Shown one piece after another: positions 38,288 to 47,512 of a DNA stretch of 64,000 nt; positions within the stretch are counted from its first letter, which is position 1; each line of letters opens with the position of its first letter. Below the pieces are notes generated by a model. The model made no database searches, was not told the DNA's origin, and worked only from the letters and a program-made list of their open reading frames with translations. The position numbers were made by a program, and so were the translations under genes. Origin of the DNA: Sphingomonas sp. UNC305MFCol5.2 (GTDB lineage Bacteria > Pseudomonadota > Alphaproteobacteria > Sphingomonadales > Sphingomonadaceae); the NCBI RefSeq assembly GCF_000712135.1, contig NZ_JOOE01000006.1:2501-66500 (forward strand), read 5' to 3'.

Positions 38288-38776
38288 TCAGCGCCCCGAG
38301 ACGCTGCTCCGGTCGCTTTCGGGCACCAGCCCTTCGAGCACGGCCCAGAACCCGCCGACCGCGCCTTGGCCGGCGCTCGAATAGGCAGTGGACATCTTCT
38401 CGCGGAGCGCGTCGAACAATTCGGCTTCGAGCGTCGCGCCCGTGGGCGTCAGCCGCAACAGCCGCTGCCGCCGGTCGCGTTCGCCGGTTCGGGTCTCGAC
38501 CATGCCGCGATCGGCGAGCTCGCCCAGCACTCGGCCAAGCGACTGTTTGGTGATTCCGAGGATCGCCAGCAGCGCGCTCACCGTCAGGTCGGGCTCGCGC
38601 GCGATGAAATAGAGCGCGCGGTGATGCGCGCGTCCCAGCCCCTGCTTGGCCAGGCCCGCATCGATCGAGCGCGTCAGATTAGCATAGCCGAAATAGAGCA
38701 ATTCGATGCCGCGGCGGATCTCGGGCTCGCGCAGGAACAGCGGGGATGCGGGAATTGGGGCAGCCATGTTGACCAT
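38288..38776 (-). CDS. MarR-family regulator
   Basis: The 162-residue protein has the MarR winged helix. The recognition region is LTVSALLAILGITKQSLGRVL, given in two parts (LTVSALLAILG and ITKQSLGRVLGEL), and RTGERDRRQRLLRLTPTG is the wing. It is divergent from ilvE, with 68 bases between starts, and may regulate it. A start three codons later (38767) is also possible. Confidence 0.9.
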   Translation of the reverse strand: MVNMAAPIPASPLFLREPEIRRGIELLYFGYANLTRSIDAGLAKQGLGRAHHRALYFIAREPDLTVSALLAILGITKQSLGRVLGELADRGMVETRTGERDRRQRLLRLTPTGATLEAELFDALREKMSTAYSSAGQGAVGGFWAVLEGLVPESDRSSVSGR

Positions 38777-38844
38777 TCTAGCCTCGCAGCCTAGTCCACC
38801 GCAAGTCGATCCGGCCGGAGTCGGTCGGTGCTCTCGGGAAGGAT

Positions 38845-39945
38845 ATGATGGAAGACGCGACGATCCTGGATTTCGAGTTCGAGGCGCATGCGAATCCGGT
38901 GGCCGTGGCCGACCGCGCGGCGCTCCTTGCCAATCCCGGCTTCGGCAAGATCTTCACCGATCACATGGCGGTGATCCGCTACTCTGCCGACAAGGGTTGG
39001 CACGATGCGCGGATCGAGCCGCGCCGTCCGATCCAGCTCGATCCCGCCTGCGCCGTGCTCCATTATGCGCAGGAGATCTTCGAAGGCCTCAAGGCCTATC
39101 GCATGCCCGATGGCGGCGCGACCCTGTTCCGCGCGGACGCCAATGCCCGCCGCTTCGCCGAGTCGGCGCAGCGCATGGCGATGCCCGAACTGCCCGAGGA
39201 ACTGTTCCTCGCCTCGATCCGCGAGCTGGTCAGCACCGACCGCGACTGGATCCCCGAAGGCGAGGGTGCCTCGCTCTATCTGCGCCCCTTCATGTTCGCG
39301 AGCGAGACCTTCCTCGGCGTCCGGCCCGCGCAGGAATATCTCTATATCGTGATCGCATCGCCGGCGGGCGCCTATTTCAAGGGCGGCGCGCCGTCGGTGA
39401 CGCTCTGGGTCTCCGAGCATTATACCCGCGCCGCGCCCGGCGGCACCGGCGCCGCCAAATGCGGTGGCAACTATGCCGCCAGCCTCGTCGCGCAGGCCGA
39501 GGCGATCGGCCACGAATGCGATCAGGTCGTGTTCCTCGATGCGGCCGAGAACCGCTATGTCGAGGAACTGGGCGGAATGAACGTGTTCTTCGTGTTCGAC
39601 GACGGCTCGATCCAGACCCCGCCGCTCACCGGCACGATCCTGCCGGGCATCACGCGTGAATCGCTGCTTACGCTCGCGCGCGATGCCGGGATCACGGTGC
39701 GCGAGGAGCGTTACAGCCTCGAGGAATGGCAGGCCGATGCGGCCAGCGGGCGGCTGCGTGAGGCGTTCGCGTGCGGCACTGCCGCGGTGGTCACGCCGAT
39801 CGGCCGGGTGCGCGGCCGCGGCTTCGATTTCGCGATCGGAAACGGCGGCCCGGGCATGCTCACCGAGCAGCTCCGCGCGCAACTCGTCGCGATCCAGCGC
39901 GGAACTGCGCCCGATCCGCACGGCTGGGTTGAACGGCTCTTCTAA
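38845..39945 (+). CDS. ilvE: Branched-chain amino acid aminotransferase
   Basis: This 366-residue class IV PLP aminotransferase shows LHYAQEIFEGLKAYR near the N-terminus and AAKCGGNYAASLVAQAEA, where Lys is the PLP-binding lysine. The motifs YVEELGGMNVFFV and TGTILPGITRESLL follow. It moves the amino group between glutamate and the keto acids of leucine, isoleucine and valine. GGAAGG precedes the start. The tRNA-Gln gene follows 23 bases later. Confidence 0.95.
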   Translation: MMEDATILDFEFEAHANPVAVADRAALLANPGFGKIFTDHMAVIRYSADKGWHDARIEPRRPIQLDPACAVLHYAQEIFEGLKAYRMPDGGATLFRADANARRFAESAQRMAMPELPEELFLASIRELVSTDRDWIPEGEGASLYLRPFMFASETFLGVRPAQEYLYIVIASPAGAYFKGGAPSVTLWVSEHYTRAAPGGTGAAKCGGNYAASLVAQAEAIGHECDQVVFLDAAENRYVEELGGMNVFFVFDDGSIQTPPLTGTILPGITRESLLTLARDAGITVREERYSLEEWQADAASGRLREAFACGTAAVVTPIGRVRGRGFDFAIGNGGPGMLTEQLRAQLVAIQRGTAPDPHGWVERLF

Positions 39946-39968
39946 GGCCCTATAAGCCCGCTTCCCGT

Positions 39969-40043
39969 TGGGGCGTCGCCAAGTGGTAAGGCACCGGTTT
40001 TTGGTACCGGCATTCGCAGGTTCGAATCCTGCCGCCCCAGCCA
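39969..40043 (+). tRNA. tRNA-Gln (TTG)
   Basis: The 75-base cloverleaf TGGGGCGTCGCCAAGTGGTA to GCCGCCCCAGCCA has a 7-bp acceptor stem and encoded CCA. The anticodon loop reads TTTTGGT (TTG). An integrase gene starts 174 bases after its end and reads away from it, so this tRNA is the likely attachment site. I did not find a second copy of its 3' end in the window. Confidence 0.96.
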
Positions 40044-40216
40044 GCGCTCTCCTCTGATTCGGCTCCTAAGGCGCTGAATAAGAAGGAGGATTGTGAAGCT
40101 GGCGTCATCGGCACATAGGACCGGGTTGGACCTGTTTGGACCGGATTCGACGGCACTTTTCACACGATTCTTCACATGATTTTTAGTGCCGGGGAGCCGA
40201 CTTTGGAGTCGGCAAA

Positions 40217-41551
40217 ATGGCAAGGAACTCAGGCGCTTTCACATTTTCGCCCGCCGCAATCGACGCGCTTACCAAGGGCAAACTTCACGACAATCGGACG
40301 CCTGGTCTGATGATCGAGGTGCTGGGCAGCGGCAAGAAGGTCTGGAAATACGAGCGACGGCTGGTTGCGATCGGCGCTCCCGTTCGCCTGACCTTTGGAC
40401 GCTTCCCGGCGCTTACGCTGGCGGCGGCACGAGAGTGGGGGGCAGCGATCAACGAGCAGGTCGAAGCCGGTATCGACCCACGCGTCGCCATGCGCGCGGA
40501 GGCCGAGCGCAAGCGCGCCGAGGAGGCCCGCGACACCATGACGGTCGCGCGTGCCCACAAACTATACATGGAGGCTGTCGGGGAAGGCCGTGCATCCCGC
40601 GCAAAGCGCAAGAACAAGCCACGCACCATCAAAGAAAAGCTCGAAATCTACCAGCGCGATATCGCGCCCAGGCTGGCCACGAAGTCGATCTATCTGGTCA
40701 CCGAGCGGGAACTGATCGATCTCGTTATCAAAAAGGGAAAGACCGCCAAGGCCCGCGCCAACCGGCTGGCAGCGGAATTGAAGGTGTTCTTCGGCTGGGC
40801 CGCCAGCCTGCGTGGGCTCGAGATTGGCCTGGAGGTTGATCCGTCCCGACGTTTGGGCGACCTGCGCTTCCCGGAGACGCCGCGAGAGCGCAAGCTCAGT
40901 CGCGAGGAGATCGGCTGGTTCCTCAAGGCCGTTGTGCTGGAGGAGCAGGATTTCCGTCGCGGAATGCTGCTCTGGCTGCTCACCGCAGCCCGGATTTCGG
41001 AAGTAACCCGTGCGCACAGCGACGAGATCGTCGACGGCGTGTGGACAATCCCGGCGGACCGAGCGAAGAATTCCGTCGCGCATGCGATCGCGCTCGGACC
41101 ATGGGGGCAATCGCTCATGGCTACGAACTCGGAGTGGGTGTTTCCCGCGATCAAAGTCGACGGCCCGCGAAAGACAGGCTGGTACAAGGCGCGTGATCGC
41201 GTGCTCGCGCGCATGGAGGAGGTGGCCGGCCGGCCGATTGAACGGTTCACGCCGCACGATTTTCGCCGCACCGCTCGCAGCAATACCAAACGGATGCGGG
41301 TAGATTTCGAGACGGCCGAGGCGATGCTCAACCATGTAAAGACGGGGCTCGAGCGCATTTACGACGGCTATGAGCTCGAGGACGAGAAGGTCGCCTGGTT
41401 CCTTGCCTGGGAAAATGAAATCGCCGGCATCGCGCGGAGAGCCGGCGTCGCCGAAGCGCTCGGCATCCCTGTACCCACGGCGAAGATAGACTCTCTGAAG
41501 CAATCGATCGTGACGCTGTGGCGGAACCGACATCGAGTCATGGCGGTGTAA
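40217..41551 (+). CDS. Tyrosine-type integrase next to tRNA-Gln
   Basis: The intact 444-residue protein has an N-terminal DUF4102-like arm-binding region (FSPAAIDALTKGKLHDNRTP ... LTFGRFPALTLAAARE). A core-binding domain (about 130-215) and a catalytic domain follow, with Arg in LLTAARISEVTRA, H-x-x-R in TPHDFRRTARS, a further conserved region LNHVKTG and Tyr in ERIYDGYE. It would integrate and excise an element at tRNA-Gln. Its last about 35 codons and the following 180 bases recur in degenerate form at 62277-62600. Confidence 0.93.
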   Translation: MARNSGAFTFSPAAIDALTKGKLHDNRTPGLMIEVLGSGKKVWKYERRLVAIGAPVRLTFGRFPALTLAAAREWGAAINEQVEAGIDPRVAMRAEAERKRAEEARDTMTVARAHKLYMEAVGEGRASRAKRKNKPRTIKEKLEIYQRDIAPRLATKSIYLVTERELIDLVIKKGKTAKARANRLAAELKVFFGWAASLRGLEIGLEVDPSRRLGDLRFPETPRERKLSREEIGWFLKAVVLEEQDFRRGMLLWLLTAARISEVTRAHSDEIVDGVWTIPADRAKNSVAHAIALGPWGQSLMATNSEWVFPAIKVDGPRKTGWYKARDRVLARMEEVAGRPIERFTPHDFRRTARSNTKRMRVDFETAEAMLNHVKTGLERIYDGYELEDEKVAWFLAWENEIAGIARRAGVAEALGIPVPTAKIDSLKQSIVTLWRNRHRVMAV

Positions 41552-41735
41552 AAGCATGAACCCTGCCTCGCCTTTCCTCGCGCTGCGATATGCCTCCTGC
41601 GTGGCGGATTGGCCTCAATGACCTGTCGTGGCGTGAGAAGCTCGGGCGCTTATGAGAAGGCATCCGCTGCCGGCGCGCATGTCAGGCTTCGGCTTAAGGC
41701 GAAGGCGCATGCTTCAGCATGGTTCTCACGCCGGC
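41445..41735 (+). repeat. Integrase 3' end plus downstream region, first copy
   Basis: This stretch covers the end of the intact integrase gene and about 180 non-coding bases. Shared blocks with the copy at 62277-62600 include ACGGCGAAGATAGA, CAATCGATCGTG, CTCGGGCGCTTA and GGCATCCGCTGCCGG. The coding part matches in frame: the first copy ends VPTAKIDSLKQSIVTLWRNR and the second has PTAKIDAGRQSIVARGRNR. Confidence 0.85.
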
Positions 41736-41911
41736 GATGGGCGAGGCGACTTGGCGCCGACCGCGAGATGGCTGAGCTGTCCTCCGGCGCGAGAGGCGGG
41801 TCTCGAACAACTTGGAAAGGAGGTTTCGCGGCAGCAATCCGCCCGAGCGCAATACGGAACCGGCCCGGAGGGGCAATGGTTTACGGTGCATGCCGCAGGC
41901 AAAGGAGGCAT
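41552..41911. other. Non-coding region after the integrase
   Basis: The first part is the repeat shared with 62277-62600. The remainder has no credible gene. It ends with an EcfG-like promoter and the ribosome site AAAGGAGG. Confidence 0.5.
41856..41881 (+). promoter_or_regulatory. Possible EcfG-type promoter before the DUF2231 gene
   Basis: GGAAC (41856-41860), 17 bases, then GGTT (41878-41881) lie about 31 bases before the ATG. One base differs from the GGAAC-N17-CGTT consensus. Confidence 0.4.
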
Positions 41912-42279
41912 ATGATGGACGGTTCCAACCCGCGATCGACGGCGAAGATTGCCGGCCATCCGATCCATCCGATGCTGATACCCTTTGGCTGCTGGGCGCC
42001 GGGTTGGTGATGGCCGCGCTGGCGGCGACGGCCGGTTTGACGGATTTCCTCGGCGAACCAAGGGTACGCGCGTTGCGCGCCGCCTGGCATCATATGATCG
42101 GCAATATCGTCGCAGTGTTGGCCGAAATAGTAAATCTCTGGCAGCGGCTCGAGCAGGGCGATGCTTTCGTCGTTCCCACCGGACTGGTCGTCTCGGCGGG
42201 CGTCACCCTGTTGTTGCTCTACAATGGCTGGCGTGGCTGGGAAATGGTCTATCGAGGCCGGGTCGGGGTGGCCGATTGA
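41912..42279 (+). pseudogene. DUF2231 membrane protein gene with internal deletion
   Basis: The first frame encodes MDGSNPRSTAKIAGHPIHPM and LIPF, the conserved N-terminus of DUF2231 proteins, and then stops within about ten codons. The rest of the family resumes in another frame: LLGAGLVMAALAATAGLTDF, then RALRAAWHHMIGNI and a further helix, ending GRVGVAD at 42279. About 25-30 residues containing the first membrane helix appear to be missing at the join near 41985. After the stop, an in-frame stretch (NLPAERRETLEKAKDELRTL to 42371) looks like a remnant with no start. Confidence 0.75.
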
Positions 42280-42459
42280 GCGGTAAGGGCGGGCGAAAAC
42301 CTGCCCGCGGAGCGGCGCGAAACGCTCGAGAAAGCGAAGGACGAACTGCGCACTTTGTTTGGCAAGGAGTGATCGTACCGCGATCGTTGTCGTTTGGTTG
42401 TGCAGGAACCGCGAGACGATTGGCGCTTTTAGAACCTGCGGGAAACAGGAAGATTCTTG

Positions 42460-42969
42460 ATGGCCCAAGAGAGCTTTACCGACGCGATCGCGCTGCTGAA
42501 GGCGGATCACCGCAAGGTCGAGGGGCTGTTCGAACAATTCGCAGCCGCGGCGGCCGGCCCCAAGGCGAAGCTCGCACGACAGATCTGCACGGAACTCAAA
42601 ATCCACACGACCGTCGAGGAGGAGATTTTCTACCCCGCCTTTCGCGGCAAAATCGAGGACGACACGCTCGACGAAGCCTATGTCGAGCACGACGGGGCCA
42701 AGGTGCTCGTGAACGACATCGAGGCGGGCAGCCCCGAAGATGATTTCTACGATGCCAAGGTCACGGTGCTGTTCGAGGAAATCAAGCACCACGTTCATGA
42801 GGAGGAAATGCCCTCCGAAGGCATGTTCGCCCAGTGCCGCAAGACCGATGTCGATCTCGTGGCGCTTCGCGACCTGATGGTGTCCCGCAAGCAGGAACTG
42901 ATGCTCCAAGCGGAGCGCGAGGGCCTGCCTCCGGCGCAGCCGCGGGCGGTCAATTTGCAGCCGGCTTGA
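42460..42969 (+). CDS. Hemerythrin HHE-domain protein
   Basis: The 169-residue soluble protein is a four-helix HHE domain. Ligand candidates are His in LKADHRKVEGLFEQF, His in ELKIHTTVEEEIFYPAF, His in YVEHDGAK and two His plus Glu in EIKHHVHEEEMP. It likely binds a di-iron site and may handle oxygen, nitric oxide or peroxide. AGGAAG precedes the ATG. The SDR gene follows after 12 bases and GH130 overlaps that, so the three form one transcription unit. A weak EcfG-like site (GGAAC-N16-CTTT, 42405-42429) lies upstream. Confidence 0.9.
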   Translation: MAQESFTDAIALLKADHRKVEGLFEQFAAAAAGPKAKLARQICTELKIHTTVEEEIFYPAFRGKIEDDTLDEAYVEHDGAKVLVNDIEAGSPEDDFYDAKVTVLFEEIKHHVHEEEMPSEGMFAQCRKTDVDLVALRDLMVSRKQELMLQAEREGLPPAQPRAVNLQPA

Positions 42970-42981
42970 TCGGGGCTCACC

Positions 42982-43752
42982 ATGCCGGATCTCGCCGACC
43001 CTGAGGATATCGCGGACGCCCATACTGAACAGCCTGGCCTGGCGGGCCGCAAGGCAGTCGTGACCGGAGGGACGACGGGCATCGGTCGTGCGATCGCCGT
43101 GTTGCTGGCATCGGAAGGCGCCAAAGTGTTCGTCTGCGGGCGCACGCCCCAGCATCTTGAGGACGCGCTCAAGCGAATTCGCGAGGTGGGTGTCGGGGAT
43201 GGGATCAACGTGGACCTTGCCGATCCCAAAGAGACCGAGCGGTTCTTCGCGGCTGCGAATGACTTTCTTGGCGGGCTCGATATCGCGGTAATCAATGCCG
43301 CGGTTCCCGTAGAGGCGCTCGCCGACACGTCGCGCGAAGACACCGACTATCAGATCGCCGTGGATTTCACCTCGTACCTTGCGACGACCCACGCCGCGAA
43401 ACGGATGCCGGCCGGGAGCGACATCGTCCTGATCGGATCGATGTCCGCGGTGTCGCGCACGGGCGGCAATTCGATCTATGTCGCCGCCAAATCGGGCATC
43501 CAGGGATTCGCCAAGTCGCTGCGCGAGGAGCTGGCAGAGAAGGATATCAAGGTCGGGCTGATCGAACCCGGCTTCACCGGTGCCGATTTCCAATATCCCG
43601 ACTTCCCGCCGGAGAGGCAGCGTGACCTGATCCAGCAAGGCAGGATGCTGCGCGCCGAGGATATCGCGGTCGCCACCCGTTTCATGCTGACCCAGCCGCG
43701 GCGAACCGCGGTTTCGCTGGTGCGTGTCGAGACCCGGCTCGAGCATCCGTGA
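42982..43752 (+). CDS. Short-chain dehydrogenase/reductase
   Basis: The 256-residue protein has the nucleotide-binding motif VVTGGTTGIGRAIAVLL, an acidic/basic NADP-type segment FVCGRTP, the INAAVP strand end and the catalytic Ser/Tyr/Lys set (GSMSAVS, then SIYVAAKSG). The substrate is unknown. It is flanked by a hemerythrin and a glycoside phosphorylase gene in the same operon, and its stop overlaps the next start (GTGA). Confidence 0.9.
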   Translation: MPDLADPEDIADAHTEQPGLAGRKAVVTGGTTGIGRAIAVLLASEGAKVFVCGRTPQHLEDALKRIREVGVGDGINVDLADPKETERFFAAANDFLGGLDIAVINAAVPVEALADTSREDTDYQIAVDFTSYLATTHAAKRMPAGSDIVLIGSMSAVSRTGGNSIYVAAKSGIQGFAKSLREELAEKDIKVGLIEPGFTGADFQYPDFPPERQRDLIQQGRMLRAEDIAVATRFMLTQPRRTAVSLVRVETRLEHP

Positions 43753-44867
43753 GGCGCTACGAAATCGATCGGCTCGTCCTGGTCCCGGACGACATCGACC
43801 TGTCGAAATCGCCTCTGGCGGGTCATCTCGACGCCGAGACCTATGTACTGGGCGCGTTCAACCCCGCTTTGACTCGGCTGCCGGGCGGCAATCTGCTGAT
43901 GATGGTGCGTGTGGCCGAGGCGTTGCGCGAGCCGATCCGCGGCGGCAAGGTCCACGCGATCCGCTGGTCGGAGCAGGGCTATGTCCTCGATGGCTGGCCG
44001 CTGGAGCTCGTCAACACCGCAGATCCGCGCAAGTTCCTGCTCCACGGCGGCGGCTGGAAGATCATGGCGCTGACGTCGCTGTCCTGGCTGCTTCCGGTCG
44101 AGCTTACGCCGGACGGCCTGACGGTCGTCGCGATCCACTATGACCGCGCGGTGGCCCCGGCCGGCAGCTGGCAATGCTATGGCGTCGAGGATGCACGGAT
44201 CAGCCGCGTCGGCAACGAGTGGTTGATGACGACCTGCTCGGTCAGCCCCGAACGCCATTCGACGACGCTGTATCGTTCGGGGAATGGCCTCGACTGGGAA
44301 TTCGACGGGATCGTCCTCGACCACCAGAACAAGGACATGCTGATCTTCGAAGGGCTGATCAGCGGCCAATATTGGGCGCAGACCCGCCCGCTCGGCGATC
44401 TCTATTTCGCCTATCCGCCCGGCAGTGAATGGCGCGCCGGTCCTTCGATCAATCTGGCGACTTCACCCGATGGGCGCCATTGGCGACCCCATCTGGAACC
44501 CGGCATCCGTCCGCATGCCGGCACGGTCGCGACGGCGCGCATGGGCGGAGGCACGCCGCCCATCCTCGCCGACGCCGGCTGGCTGACCTTGTGGCACGGC
44601 GTCGAACCCAAGGAGATCGTCGGCATCTACCGCACCTATTGGTCGATCCTCGACAAGGACGATCCTTCCCGCATTCTGCGCGGCGACCACACGCCCTTGC
44701 TGGAGGCCGACCCCGAGCTGACCAGGCCGATCGAGCACCAATTATATGTCCGCGACGTGGTTTTCACGACCGGCATCGCAGACGCCGGGGACCATTATGT
44801 CGTGGCGTCGGGCGAAGCCGATCTCGCCTGCCGGATCACGCATATTCCCAAGTCCGCTTTCGCTTGA
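43749..44867 (+). CDS. GH130-like glycoside phosphorylase
   Basis: The 372-residue product resembles the five-bladed propeller of GH130, with repeated blade segments. The family-like features are FNPALTRLPGGNLLMMVRV, YGVEDARISRVGNEWLMT and GGGTPPILADAGWLTLWHG. GH130 enzymes phosphorolyse or hydrolyse beta-mannosidic bonds using inorganic phosphate. The catalytic acid cannot be confirmed by eye. It starts at GTG overlapping the SDR stop. Confidence 0.78.
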   Translation: MRRYEIDRLVLVPDDIDLSKSPLAGHLDAETYVLGAFNPALTRLPGGNLLMMVRVAEALREPIRGGKVHAIRWSEQGYVLDGWPLELVNTADPRKFLLHGGGWKIMALTSLSWLLPVELTPDGLTVVAIHYDRAVAPAGSWQCYGVEDARISRVGNEWLMTTCSVSPERHSTTLYRSGNGLDWEFDGIVLDHQNKDMLIFEGLISGQYWAQTRPLGDLYFAYPPGSEWRAGPSINLATSPDGRHWRPHLEPGIRPHAGTVATARMGGGTPPILADAGWLTLWHGVEPKEIVGIYRTYWSILDKDDPSRILRGDHTPLLEADPELTRPIEHQLYVRDVVFTTGIADAGDHYVVASGEADLACRITHIPKSAFA

Positions 44868-44989
44868 TCGCTCTGAGGCGCTGCCGCTTCCGTCAGTCGG
44901 AACGCGTCGTCGCCTTCGGATTGGAAGTACAGCCGACGACCGTCGCGGAAGTGTCGGGTAAAATTCGTCTTTTCTGTTTGCGGGATTGC

Positions 44990-45014
44990 GGAACTTCCTC
45001 CCGAATCTCCGGTT
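44990..45014 (+). promoter_or_regulatory. Possible EcfG-type promoter before the 740-residue protein gene
   Basis: GGAAC (44990-44994), 16 bases, then GGTT (45011-45014) lie 46 bases before the ATG. One base differs from the consensus. Confidence 0.35.
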
Positions 45015-45060
45015 CGGAACCTGCCGGAAACGGCGTCCCCAATGTTGTGAAGGTGCGCGG

Positions 45061-47283
45061 ATGGCGACGATCGCGATAAAGGAAGATGTGCCAGGCGTCA
45101 GTCCGTATCTCCTGGCGTTGCGCCAGACGCTGGAAGGCGCCAAGCAAGCGGTCGCCCGTTTCGACATGGGCGACCTCTCGGTCGAACTCCGCGCTGGCGG
45201 CGATTCGCTGTGGGCATTGATCCGCCGCGAGGGGCGCGGCGGCCTGGCCTTGCGCGCGGGATTCTTCGCCGGCGACTTCACGTGCGAGCAGCTTGCGCCG
45301 GAAGCGGGCGAGGTCCTTCGCGTTCGCGTGACCAGCGCGCTTGGCGAGCACCGCGTCGTGTTCAGGACGGGTGGCGAGGCGTTCGAACACCTGCGCATGA
45401 CCGTGCAATTCACACCTGCGGCGCCGCTTCTGGTGCCGTTCATGCCGCGCGATCTCTATCCGCTCGATGCGAACGACGATCCGTTGGGCGCGGTCGGCAG
45501 CATCGAGGCGGCGCAGCGCGGACTCAATTCCGGACTGCTTTACTTCCGGATCGACCAGCCTGCGTTCGGCAACATACTCTATTTCCAGAACCTGACGGCG
45601 ATGAACGATTATTATCGCGCAACGAAGACCAAGCCTGACGGCGCGGTGGGCGGTGTCTGGCCCGAGCTCGGTTACCTGCTCCCGACACCGACGCAGAACG
45701 ATGGGATGCCGCCCCGCCCGATTCCGGCCGGCGAGGAAGTCACGCTCTCCGACGCGATTCTTGTCTTTCGTCACGAGGCGCCGCCGCACGAGCGCGAGTC
45801 GGCGCGCCAATTCCTTCAGATGCTCGGCGTCGCCTACAAGTTGATCGACCTGCCGCGTACCGACTATCGCGACTGGGTCCGCCGCGCCGAGCAGACCTTG
45901 CAGGATCTCGATCAGGCTCCAGAAGCGACGATTCGACACTACGGCCATCGCTATGTCCATCCCTATACCGGGGCGGAATATCCCGACATCATGGTGCAGA
46001 TGTCGCTGGTCCAGGCGATCCACGAGTGGGGCAAGTGGCGGGGCGAACCGCATCCGCTCGAAGCCGAGTTCAAGGCGGGTCTTGGAAAATTCTATAATGC
46101 GAAGCTGGGGACGCTGCGACGCTATCTGCCCAATGTAGGCGACGATAAGGACGCGGATGCGGTCGACAGCTGGTATCTCTACCATCCGCTGCTCAATCTG
46201 GGTCATCTCGCGCTCGATGGCGACGTCGCAGCGCGCCGCCTGTTCCTCAAGTCGATTGATTATGGAATCAAGGCCGCGCATCATTTCAGCTACAGGTGGC
46301 CGGTTCAGTACAAGGTCACCGATTTTTCGGTGATCACCGAGGTCGCCGAAGCAGACGGGCGCGGGCAGACCGACGTGGGCGGCATCTACGCCTGGGTGAT
46401 GCTCCAGGCGTTCGAGTTGACCGACGACAAGCGTTTCCTCGACGAAGCGCGCACCGCAATCGACGCGGCGATGGGCTTGCGCTTCAACGTCAATTATCAG
46501 GCTAACCTGACCGCCTGGGGCGCCGCGGCCTGCATGCGACTCTGGCGGATCACCACCCGGCAAGTCTATCTCGAGCAGAGCTACGTCTATCTCGGCAGCT
46601 TCTTCCACAACAGCGAGATCTGGGAGAGCGAGATCGAGCTTGCCCGGCATTTCCGCAATTTCCTCGCGGTAACCTGCCTGCAGGACGCGCCGTATATGGC
46701 GATTTACGAGTGCTTCGACTCGTTTGCCGCGTTCGAACGATATCTCGTCGACAGCGGTCCCGACCTTGAGCCCGCAGCGCGCATGCTCATTGCCGAATAT
46801 TGCAAATACGCGCTCGATCGCGCTTGGTATTATTATCCCGATGCGCTTCCGCCCGAGGCGATCTCCCGAAAGCAGCGCGAGACCAATGGCCATGTCGACC
46901 GGGCGCTCTCGTTTCCGCTCGAGGATCTCTACGCCGACGGCCAGCTCGCGGGGCAGGTCGGGCAAGAAATCTACGGCGCTGGCGCCGCGCTCATCTTCGC
47001 GACCCGCGCCTTTCACCTCGTCGAGGGCGCGCCTTTCCGCCTTTATTGCGATCATTTCCTGCGCGCGAGCGAACGCACCGGTGATCGTGCGCTCACGCTG
47101 ACGCTCGACGGCGGTGAAACCTGTAATGCCGGATTGAGCCTGGTCCGCGAACGGCGCCGCAGGCTTCCCAAGGTGCGGCTGGTGACGATCGACGGCGACG
47201 CACTGCGCCCCCACGAAAGATCCGAGGATCGCATCGACTTTCGTATCCCGGCGAATGGACGCGTCGTGCTCAGCTGGGAATAA
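45061..47283 (+). CDS. Large soluble protein of unknown function, possibly a glycosidase-fold enzyme
   Basis: The 740-residue protein has no signal peptide. The N-terminal third (about 1-260) looks beta-rich. The remainder is helical and full of Trp, Tyr and paired helices such as YGIKAAHHFSYRWPVQYKV and DVGGIYAWVMLQAFELTDDK, reminiscent of an (alpha/alpha)6 barrel. I do not recognise its family, and the enzyme class is a guess. It follows the GH130-like gene after 193 bases with its own EcfG-like site. The two may act on the same carbohydrate. It starts at an ATG preceded by GAAGG. Confidence 0.7.
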   Translation: MATIAIKEDVPGVSPYLLALRQTLEGAKQAVARFDMGDLSVELRAGGDSLWALIRREGRGGLALRAGFFAGDFTCEQLAPEAGEVLRVRVTSALGEHRVVFRTGGEAFEHLRMTVQFTPAAPLLVPFMPRDLYPLDANDDPLGAVGSIEAAQRGLNSGLLYFRIDQPAFGNILYFQNLTAMNDYYRATKTKPDGAVGGVWPELGYLLPTPTQNDGMPPRPIPAGEEVTLSDAILVFRHEAPPHERESARQFLQMLGVAYKLIDLPRTDYRDWVRRAEQTLQDLDQAPEATIRHYGHRYVHPYTGAEYPDIMVQMSLVQAIHEWGKWRGEPHPLEAEFKAGLGKFYNAKLGTLRRYLPNVGDDKDADAVDSWYLYHPLLNLGHLALDGDVAARRLFLKSIDYGIKAAHHFSYRWPVQYKVTDFSVITEVAEADGRGQTDVGGIYAWVMLQAFELTDDKRFLDEARTAIDAAMGLRFNVNYQANLTAWGAAACMRLWRITTRQVYLEQSYVYLGSFFHNSEIWESEIELARHFRNFLAVTCLQDAPYMAIYECFDSFAAFERYLVDSGPDLEPAARMLIAEYCKYALDRAWYYYPDALPPEAISRKQRETNGHVDRALSFPLEDLYADGQLAGQVGQEIYGAGAALIFATRAFHLVEGAPFRLYCDHFLRASERTGDRALTLTLDGGETCNAGLSLVRERRRRLPKVRLVTIDGDALRPHERSEDRIDFRIPANGRVVLSWE

Positions 47284-47512
47284 GCGCGGCATTGCCGGCA
47301 CGCCGGCTCTGCTGATCTTTCCCGAAGCGCCGCTTGCCTTCTTTTGGGAGGCCCTGGCTTTGCCTTTGGCGGGAGTGGCAGATCCTCCTCTTTTGGCTGC
47401 TTTTGCGTAGTCCGCGCAGCGACGGTTAGCTGTCGGGCATCATCCCGGCCACCGCTTGATAAGATTAAGGTTAAGCTCTGGGGTTTCCGATGACCCCGGG
47501 GGAGCATGGCCG

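Noticed and set aside
39942..40223. Minus-strand frame with GGRIRTCECRYQKPVPYHLA
   Set aside because: It is the complement of tRNA-Gln read as protein, a common artefact.
44893..47301. Minus-strand open frame of 802 residues opposite the 740-residue protein gene
   Set aside because: It has the composition of a mirror frame and no motif. The plus strand has a start site, ribosome site and normal protein-like composition.
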